Shown here in pieces: positions 49,074 through 57,996 of a stretch of DNA of 64,000 bases; position 1 is the first letter of the stretch; each line of letters begins with the position of its first letter. The DNA comes from Paracoccaceae bacterium (GTDB lineage Bacteria > Pseudomonadota > Alphaproteobacteria > Rhodobacterales > Rhodobacteraceae), in assembly GCA_014872875.1 (NCBI GenBank), contig WKFI01000019.1, positions 434,001 to 498,000 of the forward strand, read 5' to 3'. The notes beneath the pieces were generated by a model. It saw only the letters and a program-made list of their open reading frames with translations, did no database searches and was not told the origin of the DNA. A program made the position numbers and the translations under genes.

Positions 49074-50570
49074 ATGACGGATCTTACGTTTGACGCTTGG
49101 AAATCTCGGGCGGCGCAACTGTCATTTCGTGGCCAGGCCTTCATTGACGGCCAATTCGTCGACGCGGCCTCGGGCAAAACCTTTGACAGCATCAACCCAG
49201 CAACGGGGACCGTTCTCGCCCCGGTGGCAGAATGTGGTGAAGAAGATGTAGATCGCGCGGTCGCAGCCGGTCGCAAAGCCTTCGAGGATGGCCGTTGGTC
49301 ACGCATGGCACCCGGAGATCGGAAAGCCGTTCTGCTGAAACTGGCTGACCTGATCCGCGCCAATCTTGAAGAGATGGCCCTGCTGGACAGTCTGGACATG
49401 GGCAAACTGGTGACGGATGCCGTAACCGTGGATGCACCGGGATCTGCTCATTTCTTCCAATGGTACGCAGAAGCCATCGACAAGGTTTTTGACGAAGTTG
49501 CGCCGACAGGGCTAGGGGATCTGGCTTTGGTCCGCAAGGTGCCTTTGGGGGTCGTTGGCGCCGTGACGCCATGGAATTTTCCATTGGACATGGCGACCTG
49601 GAAATCAGCTGCCGCGTTGGCAGCCGGAAATTCGGTCGTATTGAAACCAGCCGAACAGTCGCCTTTGTCCGCATTGCGGCTGGCAGAATTGGCCGCCGAA
49701 GCCGGTGTTCCAGACGGTGTTTTCAACGTGGTACCAGGATTTGGAGCCACGGCAGGCAAAGCCTTGGGCTTGCACATGGATGTGGATTGCCTTGCGTTCA
49801 CCGGTTCAACCGCAATCGGCAAGATGTTCATGACCTATTCCGGGCAGTCGAACCTGAAGCAGGTCTGGCCGGAAACCGGAGGCAAAAGCCCCAATCTGGT
49901 GTTTGCTGATTGCGAAGATCTGGATGCGGCGGCGGACATGGCGGCATTCGGGATCTTTTTCAATCAGGGTGAGGTTTGTTCAGCCAACTCACGCCTGTAT
50001 GTCGAGCGGTCGATAAAGGACGCGTTCGTCGAAAAGATGATCGAAAGAGCCAAGGCGACTCAACCGGGCGACCCGTTAGACCCAGCGTCAAAGATGGGCG
50101 CCATCGTGGACGAAAAACAGACCCAAGACATCATGCGATTTGTCGATGAAGGCAAGAAGACTGCCAACTTGGTAGCTGGTGGTGAGCGCATGACGGTCGA
50201 CGGTAAAGGATGCTTTGTGCAGCCGACGGTCTTTGATGACGTCAAACACTCGGACCCACTGGCGCGAGACGAGATCTTTGGTCCGGTCCTGTCGATCATT
50301 CCTTTCGACAGCGAAGAAGAAGCCGTGACCATGGCAAATGACTCGATTTATGGACTGGCGGCGTCGGTCTGGACAGACAACCTAAGCCGGGCGTGTCGGG
50401 TTTCGGATGCGTTGCATGTGGGGACTGTTTCGGTGAATACAGTCGATGCTCTGTCGGCCCAAACCCCGTTTGGTGGCATGAAACAGTCCGGCTTCGGCAG
50501 AGACCTTTCCTTGCACTCGCTGGACAAGTACACTGCGCTAAAAACCACTTGGATCAAGTACAAGGCTTGA
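49074..50570 (+). CDS. Aldehyde dehydrogenase (PuuC/betaine-aldehyde-type)
   Basis: 498 aa NAD(P)+-dependent ALDH. Motifs: VGAVTPWNFPLDMATWKSAAALAAGNSVVLKPAEQSPLSALRLAEL, FTGSTAIGKMFM, the general base Glu in VWPETGGKSPNLVF, the nucleophilic Cys in FNQGEVCSANSRLYVERS and DEIFGPVLSIIPFDSEEEAV. The closest groups by eye are the gamma-glutamyl-aminobutyraldehyde and amine-derived aldehyde dehydrogenases. It would oxidise an aldehyde formed from an amine or an opened ring in this cluster. AGAGAGGAAC lies before the ATG. Confidence 0.93.
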   Translation: MTDLTFDAWKSRAAQLSFRGQAFIDGQFVDAASGKTFDSINPATGTVLAPVAECGEEDVDRAVAAGRKAFEDGRWSRMAPGDRKAVLLKLADLIRANLEEMALLDSLDMGKLVTDAVTVDAPGSAHFFQWYAEAIDKVFDEVAPTGLGDLALVRKVPLGVVGAVTPWNFPLDMATWKSAAALAAGNSVVLKPAEQSPLSALRLAELAAEAGVPDGVFNVVPGFGATAGKALGLHMDVDCLAFTGSTAIGKMFMTYSGQSNLKQVWPETGGKSPNLVFADCEDLDAAADMAAFGIFFNQGEVCSANSRLYVERSIKDAFVEKMIERAKATQPGDPLDPASKMGAIVDEKQTQDIMRFVDEGKKTANLVAGGERMTVDGKGCFVQPTVFDDVKHSDPLARDEIFGPVLSIIPFDSEEEAVTMANDSIYGLAASVWTDNLSRACRVSDALHVGTVSVNTVDALSAQTPFGGMKQSGFGRDLSLHSLDKYTALKTTWIKYKA

Positions 50571-50596
50571 TCCAAGCCCTGTAGCGCGAGGTGCTC

Positions 50597-51532
50597 ATGC
50601 CGACACGATTTACGCTCCGGCAATTGGAGTATTTTGTTGCCGTGGGTGAAGTCGGAAGTATTTCCGCCGCCAGTGAAGTCCTGAACGTATCGTCGCCGTC
50701 GATCTCGGCGGCGATTTCGCAATTGGAGATGGAGTTTGGGCTGGACCTGTTCGTCCGTAAACACGCTCAAGGTTTGTCTCTGACGCCCGCGGGTATGAGG
50801 CTGCTGGATCAGGCCCGAACGATCCTGCGGGAAACTGACCTGCTCAGCTCGCTCGCCGGTGAGATTTCAGGAAATGTGCAAGGTCCAATGAATATTGGTT
50901 GCCTGGTTACATTTGCTCAAATCGTCCTGCCCAAGCTGCGACGCGAATTTGAACTCAAATACCCTGATGTCCGAATCTCACAACGCGAGTTGAATCAGAC
51001 CGAGATCTTTAGCCATCTGCGGCGTGCAGATTTGGATGTTGCCTTGACCTACGACTTGGACATTCCAGTTGATTTGGAATTCCAGCACTTGTTGGAGCTG
51101 CCGCCTTTCGTGCTGGTTAGCGAGGACCATCCGCTGGCGAACCTGTCGGCGGTTTCGGTGGATGAGTTGAAAGAACATGCCATGATCCTTTTGGATCTGC
51201 CGATGAGCAGCGACTATTTCATGTCGTTCTTCACCCCGTCCGGGATCAAGCCAAAGATTGCGGAACGGACAAAGGACATGGCCGTCATGCGCAGCATGGT
51301 GGCCAATGGGTTTGGGTACTCGATTGCCAACATCAAGCCGCTTTACAATACGTCCCCTGATGGTGGGAAACTGGTTTTCATCCCTTTGACTGGTAACGTG
51401 CGGTCCATGAACATGGGGCTTGTAACCGCCAAGGGCGCCAATACGACCAGCACGATGCAAGCTTTCGTCGAGCACTGCAAAGACATGATAGACAACAATA
51501 AAATCCCGGCCATTCAGGATATTTCACAATAG
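50597..51532 (+). CDS. LysR-family transcriptional regulator
   Basis: 311 aa from the ATG at 50597 with GAGG seven bases upstream (the GTG six bases earlier lacks one). N-terminal winged HTH: TLRQLEYFVAVGEVGSISAASEVLNVSSPSISAAISQLEMEFGLDLFVRKHAQGLSLTPAG, key residues QLEYF, SISAASEVLNVS and FVRK. The C-terminal effector domain begins at about residue 90 (GPMNIGCLVTFAQIVLP). It is codirectional with and inside the cluster, between the aldehyde dehydrogenase and demethylase genes, so it probably controls the cluster. A T-N11-A box lies at 55045-55061. Confidence 0.92.
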   Translation: MPTRFTLRQLEYFVAVGEVGSISAASEVLNVSSPSISAAISQLEMEFGLDLFVRKHAQGLSLTPAGMRLLDQARTILRETDLLSSLAGEISGNVQGPMNIGCLVTFAQIVLPKLRREFELKYPDVRISQRELNQTEIFSHLRRADLDVALTYDLDIPVDLEFQHLLELPPFVLVSEDHPLANLSAVSVDELKEHAMILLDLPMSSDYFMSFFTPSGIKPKIAERTKDMAVMRSMVANGFGYSIANIKPLYNTSPDGGKLVFIPLTGNVRSMNMGLVTAKGANTTSTMQAFVEHCKDMIDNNKIPAIQDISQ

Positions 51533-51638
51533 CTAATTGGTTCTTAGCTTTAGCCGAAGCAACGCTTCCGAAAATGCGTCTTTTGCGATTGCGTACAAGG
51601 TCTATTCTTCGTCCGTGAAAGCTCAACGGAGGCAGAAA

Positions 51639-53708
51639 TTGCGCGACCCACGTTATGATATCCTTTTCGAACCCATGCAGATCGGACCGCTGACCGCCAA
51701 GAACCGGTTTTATCAGGTCCCGCATTGTAACGGAGGGGGGTATCGCGATCCATCGGCGGCCGCAGCAATGCGCGGCATCAAAGCTGAAGGCGGATGGGGT
51801 GTTATCTTCACCGAGCAGTGCGAAATGCATCATACCTCGGAAATCACTCCGTTCATCGAACTGCGCTTGTGGGAGGACAAAGACATCCCGCAACTTCGAA
51901 AAATGTCGGAAAGAATGAAGGAGCATGGCGCGCTGGCGGGAATCCAGCTGGCCTATTCCGGCATCAACGGACCGAACCTGTACACCAAGGAAGTGCCGCT
52001 GGCGCCCTCGGCCCTGCCAATTCGCACCTTCACCAATGACCCGGTTCAGGCGCGTGCCCTGGACAAGCAGGACATAAAGGACCTGCGCCGCTGGTTCGTG
52101 AACGCCGCCAAACGCTCGAAAGAAGCAGGGTTTGACCTGATTTGCCTGTACGGAGCGCACGGCTTTGGCATTTTCCAGCACTTCCTAAGCCGCGCAACCA
52201 ACCAGCGCAGCGACGAGTACGGCGGCAGCTTGGAGAACCGTGCGCGGTTCAGCCAGGAAGTGATCGCGGACATGCGCGACGCCGTCGGAGACAGCATGGC
52301 GATCACCTTGCGTGTGTCTCTGGACGAAACCATCGGCGAACTGGGATTCTCGAACGCGGAAGTCCGCGACTATATCGAAATGAACAAGGATCTGCCGGAT
52401 CTTTGGGATCTGGCGCAAGGCACTTGGGAGGACTGCTCGGGTCCTTCGCGCTTCAAGGAAGAAGCCGCCCAGGAACAACTGGTGCGAGGCATTCACGAGC
52501 TCACCGAGAAGCCCATCGTCGGGGTCGGGCGTTTCACCAGCCCTGACGTCATGGTCAAGATGGTCAAGTCCGGCACGCTGGATTTCATCGGCTGCGCCCG
52601 CCCGTCCATTGCCGATCCGTTCCTTCCCAAGAAGGTCGAAGAAGGCCGGATCGAGGACATTCGCGAATGTATCGGCTGCAACATCTGCATCACCGGTGAC
52701 ATGACCATGTCGATCAGCCGCTGCACCCAGAACCCGACCTTCATGGAGGAATGGCGCAAAGGCTGGCACCCCGAAAAGATGAACGAAAAGGGCGACAGCA
52801 ACAATGTGCTGGTTGTCGGTTCGGGTCCGGCAGGGCTGGAAGCTGCTTGGGCACTATGCCGACGTGGCTATGACGTGGCCGTGGCCGAAGCCAAGGATGT
52901 GATCGGTGGCCGAGTTGCGCGTGAACGCGCACTGCCGGGACTGTCGGCCTGGGGACGCGTCGTGGACTATCGCGATTATCAACTGAGCCAACGTCCGAAT
53001 GTGGAAATCTATCGCGAAAGCGAACTGGACGCCGAAAGCATTCTGGAATTCGGTTTTGAAAACGTGTGCATCGCCACCGGCGCAACTTGGCGTCGCGACG
53101 GTGTCTCGCGTCAGCACGTCGTGCCGATGCCGATTGCCGAAGGCGCCAAGCTGTATACCCCTGACGATTTGATGGACGGGACAATCCCCTCGGGCCGAGT
53201 GGTGGTCTATGATGATGATCATTACTACATGGGGGGAGTTCTTGCGGAACTGTTGGCTAAGAATGGCGCTCAGGTCACACTGGTCACACCTTCTGCCTAT
53301 GTCAGTGACTGGACGAACAACACTCTTGAGCAGATAGCAATCCATCCGCGTCTGGTTGAGGCTGGGGTAGAAATCGTGCTGAACCAGGGTGTTACCGAAA
53401 TCCATGCCGACCACGTCGTATCGAACTGCGTCTACACCGATAGAACCTGGAATATCGAAGCCGATGCCGTCGTGATGGTTGCATCGCGCCAGGAAAACGC
53501 GGGCGTCTTCCTGGATCTGAAGGCGCGCGAAGCGGACTGGGCGGATGCCGGTATCAAGTCGGTCAAACTGATAGGCGACGCCAATGCACCTGGCCCTATC
53601 GCTTGGGCAACCTACGCTGGTCACCGTTATGCGCGGGAACTGGACGGAGTGGACATTGGCGATGCGCTGCCCTTCCGCAGGGAGATCACGGAATTGGCCG
53701 TCGATTGA
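51639..53708 (+). CDS. TMADH-family flavoprotein (amine dehydrogenase / N-demethylase)
   Basis: 689 aa from a TTG at 51639 preceded by GGAGG six bases upstream, which reproduces the family N-terminus RDPRYDILFEPMQIGP. Old-yellow-enzyme barrel (about 1-340), [4Fe-4S] site and FAD/NAD-like domains (LVVGSGPAGLEAA, about 391). Cys30 matches the covalent FMN Cys of trimethylamine dehydrogenase. Cluster Cys are 344, 347, 350 and 362. Of the TMA aromatic bowl (Tyr60, Trp264, Trp355) only Trp263 is kept: Gln60 and Asp354 occupy the others. Gln60 is also found in dimethylamine dehydrogenase. The substrate is thus probably a secondary, polar N-methyl amine. 106 bases after the LysR gene. Confidence 0.88.
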   Translation: MRDPRYDILFEPMQIGPLTAKNRFYQVPHCNGGGYRDPSAAAAMRGIKAEGGWGVIFTEQCEMHHTSEITPFIELRLWEDKDIPQLRKMSERMKEHGALAGIQLAYSGINGPNLYTKEVPLAPSALPIRTFTNDPVQARALDKQDIKDLRRWFVNAAKRSKEAGFDLICLYGAHGFGIFQHFLSRATNQRSDEYGGSLENRARFSQEVIADMRDAVGDSMAITLRVSLDETIGELGFSNAEVRDYIEMNKDLPDLWDLAQGTWEDCSGPSRFKEEAAQEQLVRGIHELTEKPIVGVGRFTSPDVMVKMVKSGTLDFIGCARPSIADPFLPKKVEEGRIEDIRECIGCNICITGDMTMSISRCTQNPTFMEEWRKGWHPEKMNEKGDSNNVLVVGSGPAGLEAAWALCRRGYDVAVAEAKDVIGGRVARERALPGLSAWGRVVDYRDYQLSQRPNVEIYRESELDAESILEFGFENVCIATGATWRRDGVSRQHVVPMPIAEGAKLYTPDDLMDGTIPSGRVVVYDDDHYYMGGVLAELLAKNGAQVTLVTPSAYVSDWTNNTLEQIAIHPRLVEAGVEIVLNQGVTEIHADHVVSNCVYTDRTWNIEADAVVMVASRQENAGVFLDLKAREADWADAGIKSVKLIGDANAPGPIAWATYAGHRYARELDGVDIGDALPFRREITELAVD

Positions 53709-53754
53709 CGGCCATGGCATCAAAACAAGACGCTGAAGGATCACACTTTTCCTG

Positions 53755-54912
53755 ATGACCCAAACACTTGACATTCTGGATCGACTGATAGGTTTCAACA
53801 CGGTCAGCGCCAATTCCAACCTGGATATCGTCGATTACATCGAAGACTTCCTGTCAGCCCGGGGGTTCGTGGTTTCACGGATCCCCGATCAATCTGGGCG
53901 TAAGGCCGGGCTATACGCCGAAAAAGGGCCCTCTGGAAAAGGGGTGCTGCTGTCGGCACATACCGATGTTGTTCCGGTCGAAGGACAGGACTGGAGCCGT
54001 GATCCATTCAAGCTGACCCGAGAAGGCGACAAGTTGTTCGGCCGCGGAACAACGGACATGAAAGGCTATGTTGCCAGCGTCCTGGCACTGGCAGACCGGG
54101 CTTCGACGGTGGAGCTGAAGGAGCCGCTGAAGATCGCGTTTTCCTATGACGAAGAGGTCGGCTGCGTCGGCATCCGCGAAATGATTGATCAGCTGGCTCC
54201 CATGCTGGGTAGCCCGCGCGCCTGCTTTGTGGGGGAACCAACGGAAATGCAGGTGGCTGTCGGACACAAGGGCAAAGCAGCACTGCGCGCCACGTGTTAC
54301 GGTGAAAATGGGCATTCGGCCCTCGCTCCACAATTCGTGAACGCCCTGCATCTGGCCGCCGATTTCACGCGCGGATTGCGCGATCTGCAAACCGATCTGG
54401 CCATGAACGGCGCGCAGGATGAAGCCTATGCGGTGCCTTATTCAACCGTGCATGTTGGTAGGTTGTCGGGCGGAATGGCTTTGAACATTGTGCCGGACCT
54501 GGCCGAGCTTGTGTTCGAATACCGCTATCTGCCTGCAGACAGAGCCGATTACATCCTTGCTCGCATTCAAGACTGCGCCGTCCAGGCTGCGGCACCGTTC
54601 AAACACAGCTTTGCCGATGCCCGAATTGAGATCGAGCAGTACAATGCTTATCCCGGTCTTGACGTTCAGATGGGAGCACCGGTCATCGGTCTGGCCCAGA
54701 AGATGGCGCAGACCAATACAACGACCAAAGTAGCCTTTGGAACAGAAGCAGGGTTTTTTGATGATCTGGGTATTCCCACGGTCGTCTGCGGGCCTGGATC
54801 CATGGAGGGGCAAGGCCACAAACCCGACGAGTATATCACGTTAAGCCAGCTTTCGGCCTGTGATGACATGTTGGATCGTATCTTGGCAGAGCTGTGTGAA
54901 TCCGAAGCCTGA
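53755..54912 (+). CDS. argE: M20 family acetylornithine deacetylase-like amidohydrolase
   Basis: 385 aa. M20 zinc hydrolase of the ArgE subgroup: LLSAHTDVVPVEGQDWSRDPF (metal His and Asp), GRGTTDMKGYVAS, the catalytic Glu pair in FSYDEEVGCVGIREM, FVGEPTEMQVAVGHKGKAAL and the lid domain with GHSALAPQFVNAL. Late FGTEAGFFDDLGIPTVVCGPG matches ArgE. It could be a true ArgE, but no arginine genes are near. In this context it may cleave an N-acyl or N-formyl intermediate. 46 bases after the demethylase gene; the symbol is tentative. Confidence 0.8.
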   Translation: MTQTLDILDRLIGFNTVSANSNLDIVDYIEDFLSARGFVVSRIPDQSGRKAGLYAEKGPSGKGVLLSAHTDVVPVEGQDWSRDPFKLTREGDKLFGRGTTDMKGYVASVLALADRASTVELKEPLKIAFSYDEEVGCVGIREMIDQLAPMLGSPRACFVGEPTEMQVAVGHKGKAALRATCYGENGHSALAPQFVNALHLAADFTRGLRDLQTDLAMNGAQDEAYAVPYSTVHVGRLSGGMALNIVPDLAELVFEYRYLPADRADYILARIQDCAVQAAAPFKHSFADARIEIEQYNAYPGLDVQMGAPVIGLAQKMAQTNTTTKVAFGTEAGFFDDLGIPTVVCGPGSMEGQGHKPDEYITLSQLSACDDMLDRILAELCESEA

Positions 54913-55044
54913 GAACGATCTAAGCAAATGCTTTATAAGAGATCTTTCGACGTTCTTCTGAACGAAGACTGACCCCGACGACAAGGTTCAATCCGCCAAT
55001 GAGTATTTGAAACGGTAGTAAATATTATGACTCCAAAGTGTCGG

Positions 55045-55061
55045 TTAGCTTTTGCCTAACG
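55045..55061. promoter_or_regulatory. Inverted repeat (T-N11-A type) upstream of the third transport operon
   Basis: GTTAG at 55045-55049 and CTAAC at 55057-55061 are inverted repeats with a seven-base spacer; TAG...CTA gives the T-N11-A pattern expected for LysR-type regulators. It lies about 85 bases before the ATPase start in an otherwise empty 233-base gap, so it could be a site for the LysR protein at 50597. Confidence 0.4.
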
Positions 55062-55145
55062 ATTGCTACGGAACTCAATGCTTACTGAAACAAAATCTGC
55101 TTTCTATTCTGGTTCAAAGGTTTTGCGACGCCAGGGGAGGCGCAA

Positions 55146-56237
55146 TTGTCGAACACAACTTCAAACGCGATCGAGGTTCGCGATGCTGTGAAGCGCTATG
55201 GAGACTTCACTGCGTTGAAGCGGATTTCGCTTTCGATCAAGGACAACGAGTTCTTTACGCTTCTGGGGCCGTCCGGATGCGGCAAGACAACCCTGCTTCG
55301 CATGATTGCAGGATTCGAAGATGTCACCGAAGGTGCGATCTTTCTGTACGGAGACGAGATCGAGAACCTGCCGCCGCATCAACGGCCGGTGAACACGGTG
55401 TTCCAGAACTATGCTCTGTTCCCGCACATGACGATTCTGGACAACGTGGCCTTTGGCCTGGAAATGCGGGGCAAGTCCAAGGATCAGGCGCGCAGCCGTG
55501 CCGGGGAAATGCTGGAGCTTGTCCAGCTGTCGCAGTTTGCTGCTCGTAAACCCTCTCAGCTCTCAGGTGGGCAGCAACAGCGTGTGGCGCTGGCGCGTGC
55601 GCTGGCGCCACAACCCAAGGTTCTTCTGCTGGACGAACCGTTGTCGGCGCTGGACCTGAAGCTGCGCAAGGCGATGCAGCTGGAGCTGAAGCACCTGCAG
55701 CGGGAAACCGGGATCACCTTCATCTTTGTCACCCACGACCAGGAAGAGGCGCTGACCATGTCCGACCGGATCGCGGTCATGTCCGCCGGTGAAATGCAAC
55801 AACTGGGTGGTCCCAAGGACATCTACGAAAAGCCGCGCAACATGTTCGTTGCGGATTTCATCGGCGAAACCAACCTGCTGGAAGTTTCGGTTGATGGTAT
55901 CAATAACGGGCGTGCGGTCTGCCACCTGGGCGGTGGCCACGAGCTGACCTGTGATGCAGTCGACGGCGTGGGCGTCGGATCGCATGTCCACATGTCGGTC
56001 CGCCCCGAGCGTCTGTACATGTCCGACAAGCCAGTGGAAACCGAAAGCCTCAAAGGCCGGATCAAGGAGAACATCTTTGTCGGCACCGACATCACCACGA
56101 TTGTCGATCTGGAAGACGGGCCGGAATTCGTTGTTCGCACCTCGAATTCGGATCGCGGCAACAAACGGATCTTTGAACCGGGTGCCGAGATGTATGTCAA
56201 CATGGAGCTGGGGGCCGCGCGCCTCCTGGTGGACTGA
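55146..56237 (+). CDS. Pot-type ABC transporter ATP-binding protein
   Basis: 363 aa from a TTG at 55146 with GGGGAGG about six bases upstream. Walker [35 protein letters not shown], signature [15 protein letters not shown], Walker [21 protein letters not shown], His loop [14 protein letters not shown] and [15 protein letters not shown] (family hallmark), then a TOBE domain. It overlaps the permease start by one base. Energises uptake by the permeases that follow. Confidence 0.93.
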   Translation: MSNTTSNAIEVRDAVKRYGDFTALKRISLSIKDNEFFTLLGPSGCGKTTLLRMIAGFEDVTEGAIFLYGDEIENLPPHQRPVNTVFQNYALFPHMTILDNVAFGLEMRGKSKDQARSRAGEMLELVQLSQFAARKPSQLSGGQQQRVALARALAPQPKVLLLDEPLSALDLKLRKAMQLELKHLQRETGITFIFVTHDQEEALTMSDRIAVMSAGEMQQLGGPKDIYEKPRNMFVADFIGETNLLEVSVDGINNGRAVCHLGGGHELTCDAVDGVGVGSHVHMSVRPERLYMSDKPVETESLKGRIKENIFVGTDITTIVDLEDGPEFVVRTSNSDRGNKRIFEPGAEMYVNMELGAARLLVD

Positions 56238-57163
56238 TGGCAGCCGGAGCAGCAAGCGGCGGCAGCGCAACCACCGACACGTACAAAGAAAGCCGGTTCT
56301 GGCTTTTGCTTCCGGCTTGGGTGGTTCTGGGGATCTTTGTCCTCGCACCGGTCATGATGATGCTGATCTATTCTTTCCTGACCAAGGAATTCCGGGGCGG
56401 CGTCATCTGGGAGCTCAGCTTTGCGGCCTATGACCAGTTCTTCTGCGACCGGGGCCTGTTCGGGGATGAACCCTGCACCATCGAATGGACCTACATCCAG
56501 ATCTTCTGGCGCTCGATCTGGCAGGCCGGAGCCGCGACGCTCCTGAGCTTGGCTATCGGGTTCCCGACCGCCTATTTCATTGCCACGCGACCGGAAAGCC
56601 AACGACCGCTCTGGGTGTTCCTGATCACCATCCCCTACTGGGTGAACCTGCTGATCCGGACCGTGTCGATGAAGTTCCTGCTGCGTGACCAGGGTCCGCT
56701 GAACGACGCCCTGATCGGGATCGGTCTGCTGGATTCGCCGCTGCATATCGTGAACACGAACTTCGCCGTGCAGTTGGGTCTGTTCTATTCCTACCTGCCC
56801 TTCATGGTGCTGCCGATTTATGCCGCCGTTGAACGCTACAACTTTGCGCTCTCCGAAGCCGCGGCTGACCTGTATGCAACCAAATGGACAACCTTGCGGC
56901 GCATCCTGCTGCCGGCCGTCAAGCCGGGCGTGATCGCCGGATGCATCCTGGTCTTTGTACCCTCGATGGGATCCTTCCTTGCGCCTGACCTGCTGGGCGG
57001 GGCCAAGAACTTCATGATCGGGTCACTGATCGAAGAACAGTTCAAGGGCAATGCGGGCAACTGGCCCTTCGGTGCCGCTGCGTCGATGATCCTCCTGACC
57101 ATGGTCCTGATCATCCTGCTGATCTTTGCCCGCCAACAGGCCAAAGCCGAGAAGGAGGCCTGA
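56237..57163 (+). CDS. Pot-type ABC transporter permease (PotB-like)
   Basis: 308 aa. The N-terminal segment FWLLLPAWVVLGIFVLAPVMMMLIYSFLTKEF, a short periplasmic stretch with two Cys (FFCDRGLFGDEPCT), and PYWVNLLIRTVSMKFLLRDQGPLND, equivalent to the PotB signature. The EAA loop is SEAAADLYATKWTTLRRILLPAV and FVPSMGSFLAPDLLGGAKNFMIGSL is the C-terminal signature. The two periplasmic Cys are unusual for a permease and might form a disulfide. Normal length otherwise. Confidence 0.92.
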   Translation: MAAGAASGGSATTDTYKESRFWLLLPAWVVLGIFVLAPVMMMLIYSFLTKEFRGGVIWELSFAAYDQFFCDRGLFGDEPCTIEWTYIQIFWRSIWQAGAATLLSLAIGFPTAYFIATRPESQRPLWVFLITIPYWVNLLIRTVSMKFLLRDQGPLNDALIGIGLLDSPLHIVNTNFAVQLGLFYSYLPFMVLPIYAAVERYNFALSEAAADLYATKWTTLRRILLPAVKPGVIAGCILVFVPSMGSFLAPDLLGGAKNFMIGSLIEEQFKGNAGNWPFGAAASMILLTMVLIILLIFARQQAKAEKEA

Positions 57164-57166
57164 GCC

Positions 57167-57976
57167 ATGGCTACTGCAAAATATGACATCAAGTCCTACA
57201 GTGGCTTTCGGGCGATCACCCTGTTGTGCCTGGTCGTCCTCTATGCCCCTCTGGTCATCGTGACGATCTACAGCTTCAACTCCTCCGCTTCGATCACCAC
57301 TTGGGAGGGCATTTCTCTGAAATGGTACGCGGACGTGTTCACCGGCCCGGAGAGTGAGAAGTTCAAGTTGGCCGCCCGGAATTCCTTCGTCATCGCGATC
57401 ACTGCGGCCACCGTGTCCACGAGCATCGCCGTCTTTGCCGCCACCGCCATGGTGCGTGGGGGCAAGTTCAAGCTGCGCACCGTATCCTTCGGCTTGATCA
57501 GCCTGCCGCTGATGGTGCCGGAAATCGTGACCGCGGTCGCAACCCTGATCTTCTTCAATTCGATCGGGTTCGACAGAGGGATCATGACGATCCTGATCGC
57601 GCATATCGCCTTCTGCATCCCCTTTGCCTATCTGCCGATCTCGGCCCGGATGCAGGGGATCGAAGACAGCTATGAACAGGCGGCCATGGACCTTTATGCA
57701 ACCAAGCGGCAGGCCTTCACCAAGATCCTGCTGCCGCTGATGATGCCGGGGATCATCTCGGGCTTCCTGCTGGCCTTCATCGTCAGCCTGGATGACTTCA
57801 TCATCACCAATTTCGTCAAGGGTGCCGGTGTCGAAACCCTGCCCACCGCCATCTTCGGTGCCGTCAAACAAGGCATCAAACCCAACATCATGGCAATCTC
57901 GACGATGCTGCTGGGAATCTCAGTTATCATGGTAACCATCAGCTATTTCGTCAGCAAAACAGACAACACAAAGTAA
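57167..57976 (+). CDS. Pot-type ABC transporter permease (PotC-like)
   Basis: 269 aa. TM1 [40 protein letters not shown] matches the PotC start. The EAA loop is [31 protein letters not shown], and [32 protein letters not shown] the family signature. Three bases after the PotB-like gene, so coupled. Standard length, without the N-terminal extension of the first operon's homologue. Confidence 0.93.
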   Translation: MATAKYDIKSYSGFRAITLLCLVVLYAPLVIVTIYSFNSSASITTWEGISLKWYADVFTGPESEKFKLAARNSFVIAITAATVSTSIAVFAATAMVRGGKFKLRTVSFGLISLPLMVPEIVTAVATLIFFNSIGFDRGIMTILIAHIAFCIPFAYLPISARMQGIEDSYEQAAMDLYATKRQAFTKILLPLMMPGIISGFLLAFIVSLDDFIITNFVKGAGVETLPTAIFGAVKQGIKPNIMAISTMLLGISVIMVTISYFVSKTDNTK

Positions 57977-57996
57977 ACCAACAGATGGAGAGCAAA

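Noticed and set aside
54929-54973. 14-codon open frame after the M20 gene
   Set aside because: No ribosome site; it overlaps a small GTTC/GAAC hairpin and has no sign of coding selection.
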